8,497 nucleotides of DNA, from positions 1 to 8,497 of the forward strand of contig JADFHU010000203.1 in NCBI GenBank assembly GCA_022567055.1, given 5' to 3'. The notes under the pieces are model-generated. The model was not told where the DNA came from and made no database searches. It worked only from the letters and a program-made list of their open reading frames with translations. Of the stretch, positions 1 through 6,104 are shown in pieces. Each line of letters opens with the position of its first letter. Within the stretch, counting starts at the first letter, position 1. This DNA comes from Planctomycetota bacterium (lineage in GTDB: Bacteria; Planctomycetota; Phycisphaerae; Sedimentisphaerales; Anaerobacaceae). The position numbers and the translations under genes are program-made.

Positions 1-126
1 GTTCGTGATCGATTGAGCGAAACCGGAAGCGTAGCTGTTCTACGTTGAGGATTCGCGATTGAGGAACGGACGAAGATGGCGTGAAGATGAGATGGAAAAC
101 CGGTGAGTTATTTTTGCACGACGACT
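1..126. repeat. Leader segment, possible dispersed intergenic repeat
   Basis: No convincing gene is present here. Frame 1 is open only from base 1 to a stop at 46-48, so the tail of an upstream gene cannot be excluded. The segment has internal order: TTCG(TGAT)CGATTGAG at 2-17 recurs as TTCGCGATTGAG at 52-63, and CGTAG/CTACG at 30-34/40-44 form a small hairpin around CTGTT. The style resembles multi-copy intergenic repeats I associate with environmental PVC-type genomes, but that is recollection and not a search. If it is such a unit, the GTG at 103 lies inside it, which argues for the downstream start of the following gene. Confidence 0.22.
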
Positions 127-138
127 ATGCTCAGAGCC

Positions 139-720
139 ATGAACGAATCAGATCCATTGCCTCCCTTTCAGTCGATCCCCCTGCCCAAACTCTTTCAGCC
201 CTTCCTGGAAGATCACCCCTTCCAGCACTGCATCGTCTGCCAGTGCGACCTGCTGCAAGACGATGTGCACTACCTCATCGAGAAGGCCTACAAGGGAACG
301 GAGGTGATTTTCGAGTATGCACTCTGCGTCCCCTGCGCGATGGACATGCGTGCGGAGCTATCGCAAGAGTCGCTCCAACGGATGCAGGACCAATTCGAAA
401 ACAGTCCCAATCTGGAAGCCCGGCGGGCGCGTCTCGCCAAATTGCCCCCGCAGGAGATCGCCCCTTGGATCGATACCTGCGTCATCACCGGTATCTCCCG
501 CCAAGAGACGGACAGCTACCAACTCTGCGCCCACTGCGTGGGGCGGGAACTGGTCCTAACCGACCTTCCTTTCATGATCAGTGCGGCCGCCATGAGCGAA
601 ATGTCCGCCCTCCTCTCCAAGAAGACTCGGGACAGTCTGGATGACTTCACGGATCAATACCTGGGTATGCCACCGGAACTAAGGGAAGTGTTTGACGACC
701 TACCGGCACTGTTGTTCTGA
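139..720 (+). CDS. Cysteine-rich putative zinc-binding protein, function unknown
   Basis: This 193-residue soluble protein belongs to no family I can name. It has no signal peptide or membrane segment, so it is probably cytoplasmic. Cysteines fall in two groups. C31xxC34 (plus C36) and C63xxC66 are spaced like a four-cysteine zinc ribbon or treble clef. C114 and C130xxC133 look like a second, weaker copy in which the expected partner of C114 is threonine (C-V-I-T). The C-terminal 60 residues are acidic and leucine-rich, probably helical. The start is uncertain: GTG at 103, ATG at 127 and ATG at 139 are all in frame and none has a good ribosome site. I chose 139 because the earlier residues look like translated leader and the segment from 139 begins a natural polar N-terminus. 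The gene converges on the kinase gene. That it is a real gene is likely from length and codon regularity; its role is unknown. Confidence 0.7.
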   Translation: MNESDPLPPFQSIPLPKLFQPFLEDHPFQHCIVCQCDLLQDDVHYLIEKAYKGTEVIFEYALCVPCAMDMRAELSQESLQRMQDQFENSPNLEARRARLAKLPPQEIAPWIDTCVITGISRQETDSYQLCAHCVGRELVLTDLPFMISAAAMSEMSALLSKKTRDSLDDFTDQYLGMPPELREVFDDLPALLF

Positions 721-747
721 AGTTCGGTCTGAAAACTCCGTCAGAGC

Positions 748-836
748 CCGTGTCCCCCGAGCCGCTGATCGCCGTGACATCGGTAAAGACCCAAGCACCC
801 TCACGCCGATACAGCCGGTGTCTCGGGGGCGCACGG
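748..836. other. Long imperfect inverted repeat between convergent genes
   Basis: CCGTG (748-752) and CCCCCGAG (754-761) can pair with CTCGGGGG (822-829) and CACGG (832-836), giving 13 base pairs interrupted by a small internal loop (T opposite CG). Inside the 60-base loop, ATCGGT and GCCGAT can form a second stem. The element lies in the 148-base gap between two convergent stop codons, where a bidirectional transcription end would be expected. There is no T-run after either arm, so it is not a standard intrinsic terminator. It might act as a roadblock or mRNA 3' end stabiliser. Confidence 0.35.
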
Positions 837-857
837 ATGACTGATGACTGATGACTG
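837..857. repeat. Three tandem copies of ATGACTG
   Basis: The heptamer ATGACTG occurs three times without a mismatch, directly after the right arm of the inverted repeat and 11 bases beyond the kinase stop codon. It lies outside any likely coding region. Copy number of such short repeats can change by slippage, but here there is no gene to switch on or off. Confidence 0.75.
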
Positions 858-868
858 ACAACCGCTCC

Positions 869-2776
869 CTACTCCACACGCAGTAGCTCGACATCGCGGA
901 TCCACACCTTGCCCGATCCTTTGGTGACCAGATTTAGACGAATTAGGTCGGGTCGCTGACCTGATTTCAGGAGAAAGGGCGTTTGACAAGAGATCCAATC
1001 GGTGGTGCCGGTGACCACGTTATTCAGGGCGCGAGAGAAGTACTCGCCACTGCCCGGGAATCGACACCACATCTCCAGGTAAGCCCCCTCCCCCATCTCT
1101 TCGGTCTTGATCCGAGCCCGGTAGATGATCCTCCGGGCCGCGACATTGGGGTCGGACACCTCGAAGAGTCGCCAGGTCTTGGCCGAGGAACTGTCGATGA
1201 GCCAGGTCTGTTCCGGTGTGGTGACAATTCCCCGGTCGAGCGGCCGCGTGTCAGAGGGGAAGGATTTGATGGGCACGAGCTGTCCGCTGAATTGGCCCAT
1301 TCCGTAACGTCGATTCAATTGCGCGAGCAACAGGGCAGCCAGAACAACCACCAGAACACCCCCACCGATCACGACTGTACGCATACTACGCTCCTTTCTA
1401 GGCCGAGCTAGATCAGCCTGCGCGACCGCTTTAAAAGCCTCTCGTGTGTCACGCCGGGCCAAAACGATGAGGGACCAGATTCCAAATGGCAGCCCCAACA
1501 CAAAACCCGGTGGGATCATCATGACCAAGATACCGATTATGACGGCCAGGCCGTAGCCACGGAGCCGAGACATGCGGTAGGCACCCACAACGGTGCAGAT
1601 CCCGAACAAGCCTGCAAACACCAGGGGCAACAAGTTCACCTGCCTCCCCACCGTTAGGGTGCCTCGCGAGATATCTTCCACAAGAGGCTGAAACGACAAA
1701 ATGAGAAACAAGAAACTCAGAAAATCAGTGATGCCGGCGATCGCCAGTCCGATCGCGGGTATGGTGAGACGGCCCCGCGCGGCCTCACGGTCCGCCTCCT
1801 GGACTGCCGACGTCTCAGGGTCGGCCTTGGCATGCGGCTCTCTTGAAATCCGCTCCACCGCGGCCTTGACTTGACCCGCCTGTTGGTAGCGGCATTCCGG
1901 TTCCTTCTCCAGGGCCCTCAACACGACTTCGTCCAAGCGCACGTCCACTTGAACCTTGCGCGAGGGAGGCGCGAATCTGCCCAGGGGGAGTTCGCCTGTC
2001 AACATTTCGTAGAAGACAACACCCAGAGAATAGATGTCCGCCCGGTGGTCCACCTCACTGGGATGCTCGACCTGTTCCGGGGCCATGTAGTGCGGCGTCC
2101 CCATGACGTGATTCGGTTCAGTCAAGGTGAAGTTGGGCTGCGTTTGGCCCATGATCTTGGCCAAACCGAAGTCCGCAATCTTGACCTGGCCCTGCTGGTC
2201 CAAAAGCACATTCTCGGGCTTGATGTCGCGGTGTACCACGCCGGCATCATGGGCAAACTGCAGAGCTGAGCAGATCTGGGGGATGATCTCCAGTGCCTCG
2301 GAGGGGGCGAGACGCCCCGCCTGCTCGATCTGGCGGAGGTTTCGGCCGTCGACGTATTCCATGAGGAAGTAAGAGTAGACACCGGCCTGTCCGAAATCAT
2401 GGACGGCAACGATGTTCGGGTGACTCAGCCGCGCCAATGCCTTGGCTTCACGTGAGAAACGCTCGGTGAAACCGGGATCAACTCCACTTTTCTGCGCCAA
2501 AATTTTCAGGGCCACCAGGCGATCCAGTTCCGGTTGGCGTGCTTTGTACACGGCTCCCATGCCCCCACGGCCGATCAGCTCGAGGATCTCCAATTGGGGA
2601 AACAAATCGGTCAACTCTTCTATGGGTGGCGGGTCGAAGCGGCCCGCGGCAGTCCCACCCTCAATCAGATCCTGGGTGGGCCATCCCCCCTTCATCAAGC
2701 ACTCGGGACAGAGGCCCTGCGTGACGTCAGGCGCCAAAGTCTTACCACAGTTCGGGCAGGTCTTTTCTGTTTCCAC
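869..2776 (-). CDS. Membrane Ser/Thr protein kinase with zinc ribbon and extracytoplasmic domain
   Basis: This 635-residue Hanks-type kinase phosphorylates Ser/Thr residues of partner proteins. In order: a short zinc ribbon (C7, C10, C23, C26); a kinase domain at about 62-310 with Gly-rich loop GRGGMG (69-74), ATP-binding K91, helix-C E110, catalytic HRD (182-184) with K186 and N189, DFG (202-204), APE (232-234) and R296, so it should be active; about five membrane segments (about 338-361, 382-400, 408-421, 424-440, 466-486); and a C-terminal beta-rich domain of about 140 residues resembling carbohydrate-binding or discoidin-like folds. An odd number of membrane passes would put that last domain outside the membrane. 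The start is GTG, because an in-frame stop lies a short way upstream; a purine-rich site (2785-2795) precedes it. The gene follows an ECF sigma factor gene on the same strand, a known pairing in this phylum group. The kinase call is certain; the ligand is unknown. Confidence 0.95.
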   Translation of the reverse strand: METEKTCPNCGKTLAPDVTQGLCPECLMKGGWPTQDLIEGGTAAGRFDPPPIEELTDLFPQLEILELIGRGGMGAVYKARQPELDRLVALKILAQKSGVDPGFTERFSREAKALARLSHPNIVAVHDFGQAGVYSYFLMEYVDGRNLRQIEQAGRLAPSEALEIIPQICSALQFAHDAGVVHRDIKPENVLLDQQGQVKIADFGLAKIMGQTQPNFTLTEPNHVMGTPHYMAPEQVEHPSEVDHRADIYSLGVVFYEMLTGELPLGRFAPPSRKVQVDVRLDEVVLRALEKEPECRYQQAGQVKAAVERISREPHAKADPETSAVQEADREAARGRLTIPAIGLAIAGITDFLSFLFLILSFQPLVEDISRGTLTVGRQVNLLPLVFAGLFGICTVVGAYRMSRLRGYGLAVIIGILVMMIPPGFVLGLPFGIWSLIVLARRDTREAFKAVAQADLARPRKERSMRTVVIGGGVLVVVLAALLLAQLNRRYGMGQFSGQLVPIKSFPSDTRPLDRGIVTTPEQTWLIDSSSAKTWRLFEVSDPNVAARRIIYRARIKTEEMGEGAYLEMWCRFPGSGEYFSRALNNVVTGTTDWISCQTPFLLKSGQRPDLIRLNLVTKGSGKVWIRDVELLRVE

Positions 2777-2784
2777 GATCGATG

Positions 2785-2795
2785 CTCCACCCTCC
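2785..2795 (-). promoter_or_regulatory. Ribosome binding site supporting the GTG start of the kinase
   Basis: Read on the - strand this is GGAGGGTGGAG, with the nearer GGAG ending 8 bases before the GTG at 2776-2774. No ATG or GTG in frame lies between it and the upstream in-frame TAA, so it fixes the start. Confidence 0.6.
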
Positions 2796-2825
2796 AGAGA
2801 CGGAAAGCGATGAATATGTTACAGG

Positions 2826-2850
2826 AAAAGTAGAGAAGCGGGCTACTTTT
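2826..2850. terminator. Perfect 8-bp inverted repeat AAAAGTAG/CTACTTTT upstream of kinase
   Basis: AAAAGTAG (2826-2833) and CTACTTTT (2843-2850) are exact reverse complements around a 9-base loop. The unit begins with four A and ends with four T, so it reads the same way on both strands. It starts 50 bases upstream of the kinase start codon. It could be a weak intrinsic terminator or attenuator ending transcription from the sigma factor gene, or a binding site for a dimeric regulator. The stem is AT-rich and short, so termination would be inefficient. Confidence 0.35.
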
Positions 2851-3172
2851 GTCCGGGCGAGCGGCGTCATGATCTGCGAACAGAGGGCACCCATTCTGCG
2901 GTGTCGGAACCGGCGACGGTTCCCAGCGCGTCGTAAGCCAAGCCGCGACCGTCACCGGCCCGGGGCCCGGAACGGCGGTAATCACGGCAGACCAGATGGG
3001 TCATGTCCTGCCAGACGAGGTCTAGCGGCCTGTCAGTCTCAAGGACACGTCGTGCAAGAAGAAGAACATCGTGTCGTCGCTGGGCCGGTGGTAGAAGAGA
3101 CCATTGTTTTGGGCGCCGCTGATCCAGTTGTTGCAGATGCCATAGCTCGAACCCACCCAACTTCCCCAAAAG

Positions 3173-3919
3173 TCATCCGGACAGGACGTCGCGCAGGTGT
3201 TGCATCTCCGCATCGATGTCCTCCAGTGAATTGACCGTATGGGCTATGTGTTCGCGCAGCAACTCGCGGTACTGCTTCTTTAGGCGATGGACCATGACCC
3301 GGGCCGCCCCTTCCGTACATCCCAGTTGGGCGCTCAGATCCGCGTAGGGCAGACGGTCACTCTGCCCCAGGAGACAGGGTTTGAGAATCGTGAATGGCTC
3401 CGACTTACCCTCCTTCCGATAGCGCCGCTCCAGACCCACGAGCACCGTCTCCAACAACGTCACAGCCCATTGACGCTCAAAGTACTGCTCCGGCGTCCTG
3501 TCGTCTTGTGGTTCCAGCGTGTAGCGCGTCTCCGCGTCCTGCACATCCAGACGCAGCGCCCTCCTGTCACCGCCGCGTTTTTGGGCGCGCTGCTTAGCCC
3601 GTTCTTTGGACAGAAAGTGCTTCATCGCCACCAACAGAAAGGAACGAAAGCGTCCCTTTCTCTGATCTACTGCCGAAAGCCAGTCCTTTTCCAGACATTG
3701 GGCAAAGAATCCCTGAGTCAAGTCGCCGGCGGCATCCGCGGAGTACCCCTGTCTCCGCACAAAGGCATAGAGGGGATACCAATACTTGGCACAGAGTGTC
3801 TCCAACGCCTCTCTGGACTGCGGGGCCTGTTTGTCCTGCGCCGCCAGGACCATTGACCAGTGGGTCGTCGCAAACCAGCTTTGTGATGTTTTTCCAGAAT
3901 CGGGCACGCTCGGCGTCAT
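3173..3919 (-). CDS. ECF-type RNA polymerase sigma factor, kinase-associated
   Basis: This 248-residue protein is an extracytoplasmic-function sigma factor that directs RNA polymerase to a small promoter set. Region 2 lies at about 38-110 (core helix around DLTQGFF, 66-72, then the basic RFRSFLLVAMKHFLSKER stretch at 90-107), and region 4 at about 150-225 with a helix-turn-helix (YADLSAQLGCTEGAARVMV, 192-210). A tail of about 20 acidic residues (SLEDIDAEMQHLRDVLSG) follows. It is longer than the usual 170-200 residues. Where most ECF factors have DAEDLVQE, this one has AAGDLTQG (63-70), lacking two acidic residues and the final Glu and gaining T68. No anti-sigma gene is adjacent; a Ser/Thr kinase gene follows on the same strand, which suggests control by phosphorylation. 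ATG at 3919-3917 has only a weak ribosome site. The sigma-factor call is secure; the subgroup is inferred. Confidence 0.92.
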   Translation of the reverse strand: MTPSVPDSGKTSQSWFATTHWSMVLAAQDKQAPQSREALETLCAKYWYPLYAFVRRQGYSADAAGDLTQGFFAQCLEKDWLSAVDQRKGRFRSFLLVAMKHFLSKERAKQRAQKRGGDRRALRLDVQDAETRYTLEPQDDRTPEQYFERQWAVTLLETVLVGLERRYRKEGKSEPFTILKPCLLGQSDRLPYADLSAQLGCTEGAARVMVHRLKKQYRELLREHIAHTVNSLEDIDAEMQHLRDVLSG

Positions 3920-3944
3920 GGGAATAGTTCTCAGTTCAGACGCC

Positions 3945-3974
3945 AGAATACTGACTTCAGGAGACGGAAGTCAA
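3945..3974 (-). promoter_or_regulatory. Candidate promoter of the sigma factor gene with overlapping dyad
   Basis: On the - strand TTGACT (3974-3969) and TATTCT (3950-3945) are separated by 18 bases, a fair match to a housekeeping sigma promoter, with the -10 about 25 bases upstream of the ATG. The inverted repeat TGACTTC (3952-3958) / GAAGTCA (3967-3973) fills the spacer and overlaps the -35, as an operator would. Sequence match only. Confidence 0.35.
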
Positions 3975-4108
3975 CGCAGAACTATCGATTACGACAACGA
4001 CAACCGCTGCGCTGGTTACGACCACGAGGATGGGTACACGGACTGGCACCTATGCGAGAACGATTCTGAACCAGGCCGAGCTAAGCGGCCGCGCAAAACG
4101 TGACAAAT

Positions 4109-4140
4109 CCCTGACCATCGCGCTCCCCGCAGGGATGGTC
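4109..4140 (-). terminator. Hairpin directly after the dtd stop codon
   Basis: GACCATC (4113-4119) and GATGGTC (4134-4140) form a perfect 7-bp stem next to the dtd stop codon (4141-4143); CCCTG/CAGGG (4109-4113/4130-4134) offers an alternative pairing. On the - strand it is followed by AGGGATTTGTC, which lacks a proper T-run. It is a plausible but weak end of the sulfatase-dtd transcript. Confidence 0.3.
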
Positions 4141-4590
4141 CTACAGTGGCTTGGCACTGTCAAGCCAAAACGTCACAGGTCCGTCATTGACACTGTGCAC
4201 CTGCATCATGGCTCCGAACTGTCCCTGTTCGACTGGAACACCCTGCTTTCGCAGCCCAGCGGCCACTGCTTCATAGAGTGACTCGGCCTGAATCGGCTCA
4301 GCGGCTTGACCGAAGCTGGGGCGGCGCCCCTTGCGGCAGTCGCCACATAGTGTAAAGTTGCTGATCAGTAGTATTGCTCCCTCGACATCCCGCACGCTGA
4401 GATTCATCTTACCCACCTCATCGGCGAAGATGCGCAGACCAGCCAGCTTGTCAGCCACATACGCGACATCTTGCTCCGTGTCTTCTTGAGCTACGCCCAG
4501 ATAGACCAGCAGGCCATGTGCGATCTGACCCACACGCTGGTTGTCCACGGTGACGGTCGCCTCCCGGACTCTTTGCAGTACGGCCCTCAT
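4141..4590 (-). CDS. dtd: D-aminoacyl-tRNA deacylase (DTD1 type)
   Basis: This cytoplasmic enzyme cleaves D-amino acids (and glycine mischarged on tRNA-Ala) from tRNA, protecting translation from the wrong stereoisomer. At 149 residues it has the normal family length. It starts with the typical [15 protein letters not shown] and carries the two active-site motifs that meet across the homodimer: SNFT at 77-80, in place of the usual SQxT, and NDGPVT at 135-140 containing the Gly-cisPro pair (137-138). The conserved RKGRRPSF lies at 86-93. The Q to N change and the two cysteines beside it (C82, C85) are mildly unusual. The gene begins 47 bases after the stop of the upstream sulfatase gene on the same strand, so it is probably co-transcribed, without an obvious functional link. 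Its own ribosome site is weak. Confidence 0.95.
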   Translation of the reverse strand: MRAVLQRVREATVTVDNQRVGQIAHGLLVYLGVAQEDTEQDVAYVADKLAGLRIFADEVGKMNLSVRDVEGAILLISNFTLCGDCRKGRRPSFGQAAEPIQAESLYEAVAAGLRKQGVPVEQGQFGAMMQVHSVNDGPVTFWLDSAKPL

Positions 4591-4637
4591 GTCGAAGAAT
4601 CTGTCAGTATTGGATTCAACATCATGCTGCCGGTCCC

Positions 4638-6008
4638 TCAGATCCTCTCTCGATCCCTGGAGGCAATTTGTTTCAACAAGGCCCTCAACTCCAATACCTG
4701 CCCGCTTTCCTGCTTGGCCAGGTCACTCTTCTCGTTGGGATCCTTCGCGAGGTTGAATAGCTCACTATGGCCACTCTTGCTGGAAACGATCAATTTCCAG
4801 TCCCCCTTGCGCACGGCCGAAGCACTGGGGGTTTTCCAGTAGAGGATGCGTTCTGCGGGTTTCATTGTCTCACCTGTGATGACCGGCCAGATGTTTTGGC
4901 CGTCCCATTGCAGAGCTTGCTCCTGTTCGAAGCCCGCCAGGTGACATAAGGTCGGCATCCAGTCGACGATATGGACCGGCGGCTCGATTCGCCCTGACGT
5001 GAGCCGGTGCGGCCAGTTCACGAATCCCGGCACACGAATTCCGCCTTCATAGCACTCGCCCTTCCACCCCCGTAAAGGAAGATTGTTTCCCAGCACCGTA
5101 TGCGGCAACCCGGCATAGCGGCCCTTATACTCAGTATCACTGTGCCAGCTTTTCTGCCCACCGTTGTCACTGACGAAAACAAGCAACGTGTTCCTTCGTA
5201 ATCCCGCCTTATCCAAGGCAGACACGATCTTCCCGATACCGTCATCCATATGCGTCACACTGGCGGCGAACCACTGGCGGGATTCTTCCTTAATCTCCGG
5301 GTACATGGCCAACCACTTTTGGGGCTCCTTCAAGGGGAAATGCGGGACACTATAGGCAACATACAAAAAAAAGGGTTGGGTATGCTGGGCTTCGATCACG
5401 CGTACTGCATCATCGGTAATCAGATCCGTGGCGTGTCCTGTTTCATCCAGGAAATCGTCGTTGCGGTGCCAGGATTTTTCGCCTGTCTTATAGTGATGCG
5501 TATAGGGATCGATCTGCCCCGCGAAATACCCATACGATGACGCAAAGCCGTATTTCATGGGTGTAAACGCCGGCGGTGATCCCATGTGCCATTTGCCCGA
5601 TATGTGAGTGGTGTAGCCCACGCGCTTTAGCGCTGCCGGCAAGGTCATCGTATCATCGTCATAGATTTTCCCGTAGGCGGGCGAAAGTACACCGAAGCGG
5701 CTCGGGTAGCGTCCGCTCAGTAAACCCACGCGTGTCGGGGTACAGGTGGGCATGACGTAATGTTGATCGAATACGCGTCCCTCTTTTGCCAAGTGATCCA
5801 GATTGGGGGTCTGGATTGCTGAGCCCTGGTAGCCGATATCCCTCCACCCCAGGTCGTCCGCGATGACAAAAACGATGTTGGGCGGTTTTTGCTGTTCGGC
5901 CGTCGGCTGCGCTATGGCGCTTTGACAAGCTCCCAGGCCCAGTCCCGCCATGCCTACAACAAATACCTGCAGAAGCTTCCGTCGACCCAATAGGCGTAGA
6001 TGCGACAT
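4638..6008 (-). CDS. Exported lipoprotein sulfatase (S1 family)
   Basis: This 456-residue enzyme hydrolyses sulfate esters, most likely on sulfated sugars or polysaccharides. The N-terminus has a GRRKLLQ twin-arginine-like start, a hydrophobic core and an LGAC lipobox (C28), so it should be exported and lipid-anchored. The sulfatase fold follows from about residue 43: metal-binding D51 and D52; signature 1 [14 protein letters not shown] with the formylglycine precursor C89 and R93; signature 2 [13 protein letters not shown] with K139 and H141; H223; SDNGG with D281 and N282; and K316 in the RGWKGE segment. All core catalytic residues are present. It resembles the arylsulfatase A/GALNS-like branch; the substrate cannot be told. 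The cysteine must be converted to formylglycine by an enzyme not encoded in the window. The ATG has a strong purine-rich ribosome site (6010-6019). It follows a second sulfatase gene after 96 bases and precedes dtd by 47. Confidence 0.95.
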   Translation of the reverse strand: MSHLRLLGRRKLLQVFVVGMAGLGLGACQSAIAQPTAEQQKPPNIVFVIADDLGWRDIGYQGSAIQTPNLDHLAKEGRVFDQHYVMPTCTPTRVGLLSGRYPSRFGVLSPAYGKIYDDDTMTLPAALKRVGYTTHISGKWHMGSPPAFTPMKYGFASSYGYFAGQIDPYTHHYKTGEKSWHRNDDFLDETGHATDLITDDAVRVIEAQHTQPFFLYVAYSVPHFPLKEPQKWLAMYPEIKEESRQWFAASVTHMDDGIGKIVSALDKAGLRRNTLLVFVSDNGGQKSWHSDTEYKGRYAGLPHTVLGNNLPLRGWKGECYEGGIRVPGFVNWPHRLTSGRIEPPVHIVDWMPTLCHLAGFEQEQALQWDGQNIWPVITGETMKPAERILYWKTPSASAVRKGDWKLIVSSKSGHSELFNLAKDPNEKSDLAKQESGQVLELRALLKQIASRDRERI

Positions 6009-6009
6009 A

Positions 6010-6019
6010 CCTTTCCTTT
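6010..6019 (-). promoter_or_regulatory. Ribosome binding site of the lipoprotein sulfatase
   Basis: Read on the - strand this is AAAGGAAAGG, immediately before the ATG at 6008-6006. The distal AAAGGA part has suitable spacing. It supports the chosen start, which gives a complete lipoprotein signal. Confidence 0.55.
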
Positions 6020-6061
6020 CGTGGTACTAAGGGCCTAGGCTTTCCACCCTAGCTCATTCGC

Positions 6062-6085
6062 AAAAATGATTGACCAAACCCAATC
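6062..6085 (-). terminator. Weak hairpin with T-run after the upstream sulfatase
   Basis: On the - strand GATTG and CAATC (6085-6081 / 6072-6068) can pair around an 8-base loop and are followed by ATTTTTG. It lies 20 bases beyond the stop codon of the 6105-7715 gene. The 5-bp stem is short, so partial termination or read-through into the next sulfatase is expected. Confidence 0.25.
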
Positions 6086-6104
6086 GTTTCTCTGCAAACC
6101 TGCT

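Larger units (their letters stand above)
2777..3172 (-). other. Spacer between sigma factor and kinase; possible decayed gene
   Basis: No intact gene is supported. On the - strand, directly beyond the sigma factor stop, one frame (about 3177-3025) reads DDFWGSWVGSSYGICNNW and onward to NNGLFYHRPSDD before a stop. Its Gly/Tyr/Trp/Asn-rich text (SYGICNNWIS) loosely recalls the C-terminal part of the prepilin-like secreted proteins (DUF1559, H-X9-DG type) that are abundant in PVC bacteria. It has no start of its own. The rest of the spacer is open in other frames but reads as low-quality, Arg/Pro-rich translation. Near the kinase end lies the inverted repeat at 2826-2850. I could not see a convincing promoter for the kinase. 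Confidence 0.25.

Noticed and set aside
81..644. 187-codon frame overlapping the cysteine-rich gene
   Set aside because: Its translation is Arg/Pro/Ser-rich noise typical of a shifted frame; the alternative frame has ordered CxxC pairs and normal composition.
2867..3169. 100-codon - strand frame between sigma factor and kinase
   Set aside because: Composition (Arg, Leu, Pro, Asp scattered) does not look like a folded protein, there is no ribosome site, and the neighbouring frame looks more protein-like; kept only as part of a possible decayed region.
3039..3176. Short frame starting at the ATGA overlap with the sigma factor stop
   Set aside because: The 45-residue product is Ser/Thr/Ala-rich without motif; the overlap alone is not evidence of coupling.
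3287..3856. 189-codon open frame on the + strand
   Set aside because: It is antisense to the sigma factor gene, which has clear region 2 and region 4 motifs.
6035..6052. CTAGG/CCTAG hairpin before the lipoprotein sulfatase
   Set aside because: Only five base pairs with an 8-base loop and no T-run; likely chance.
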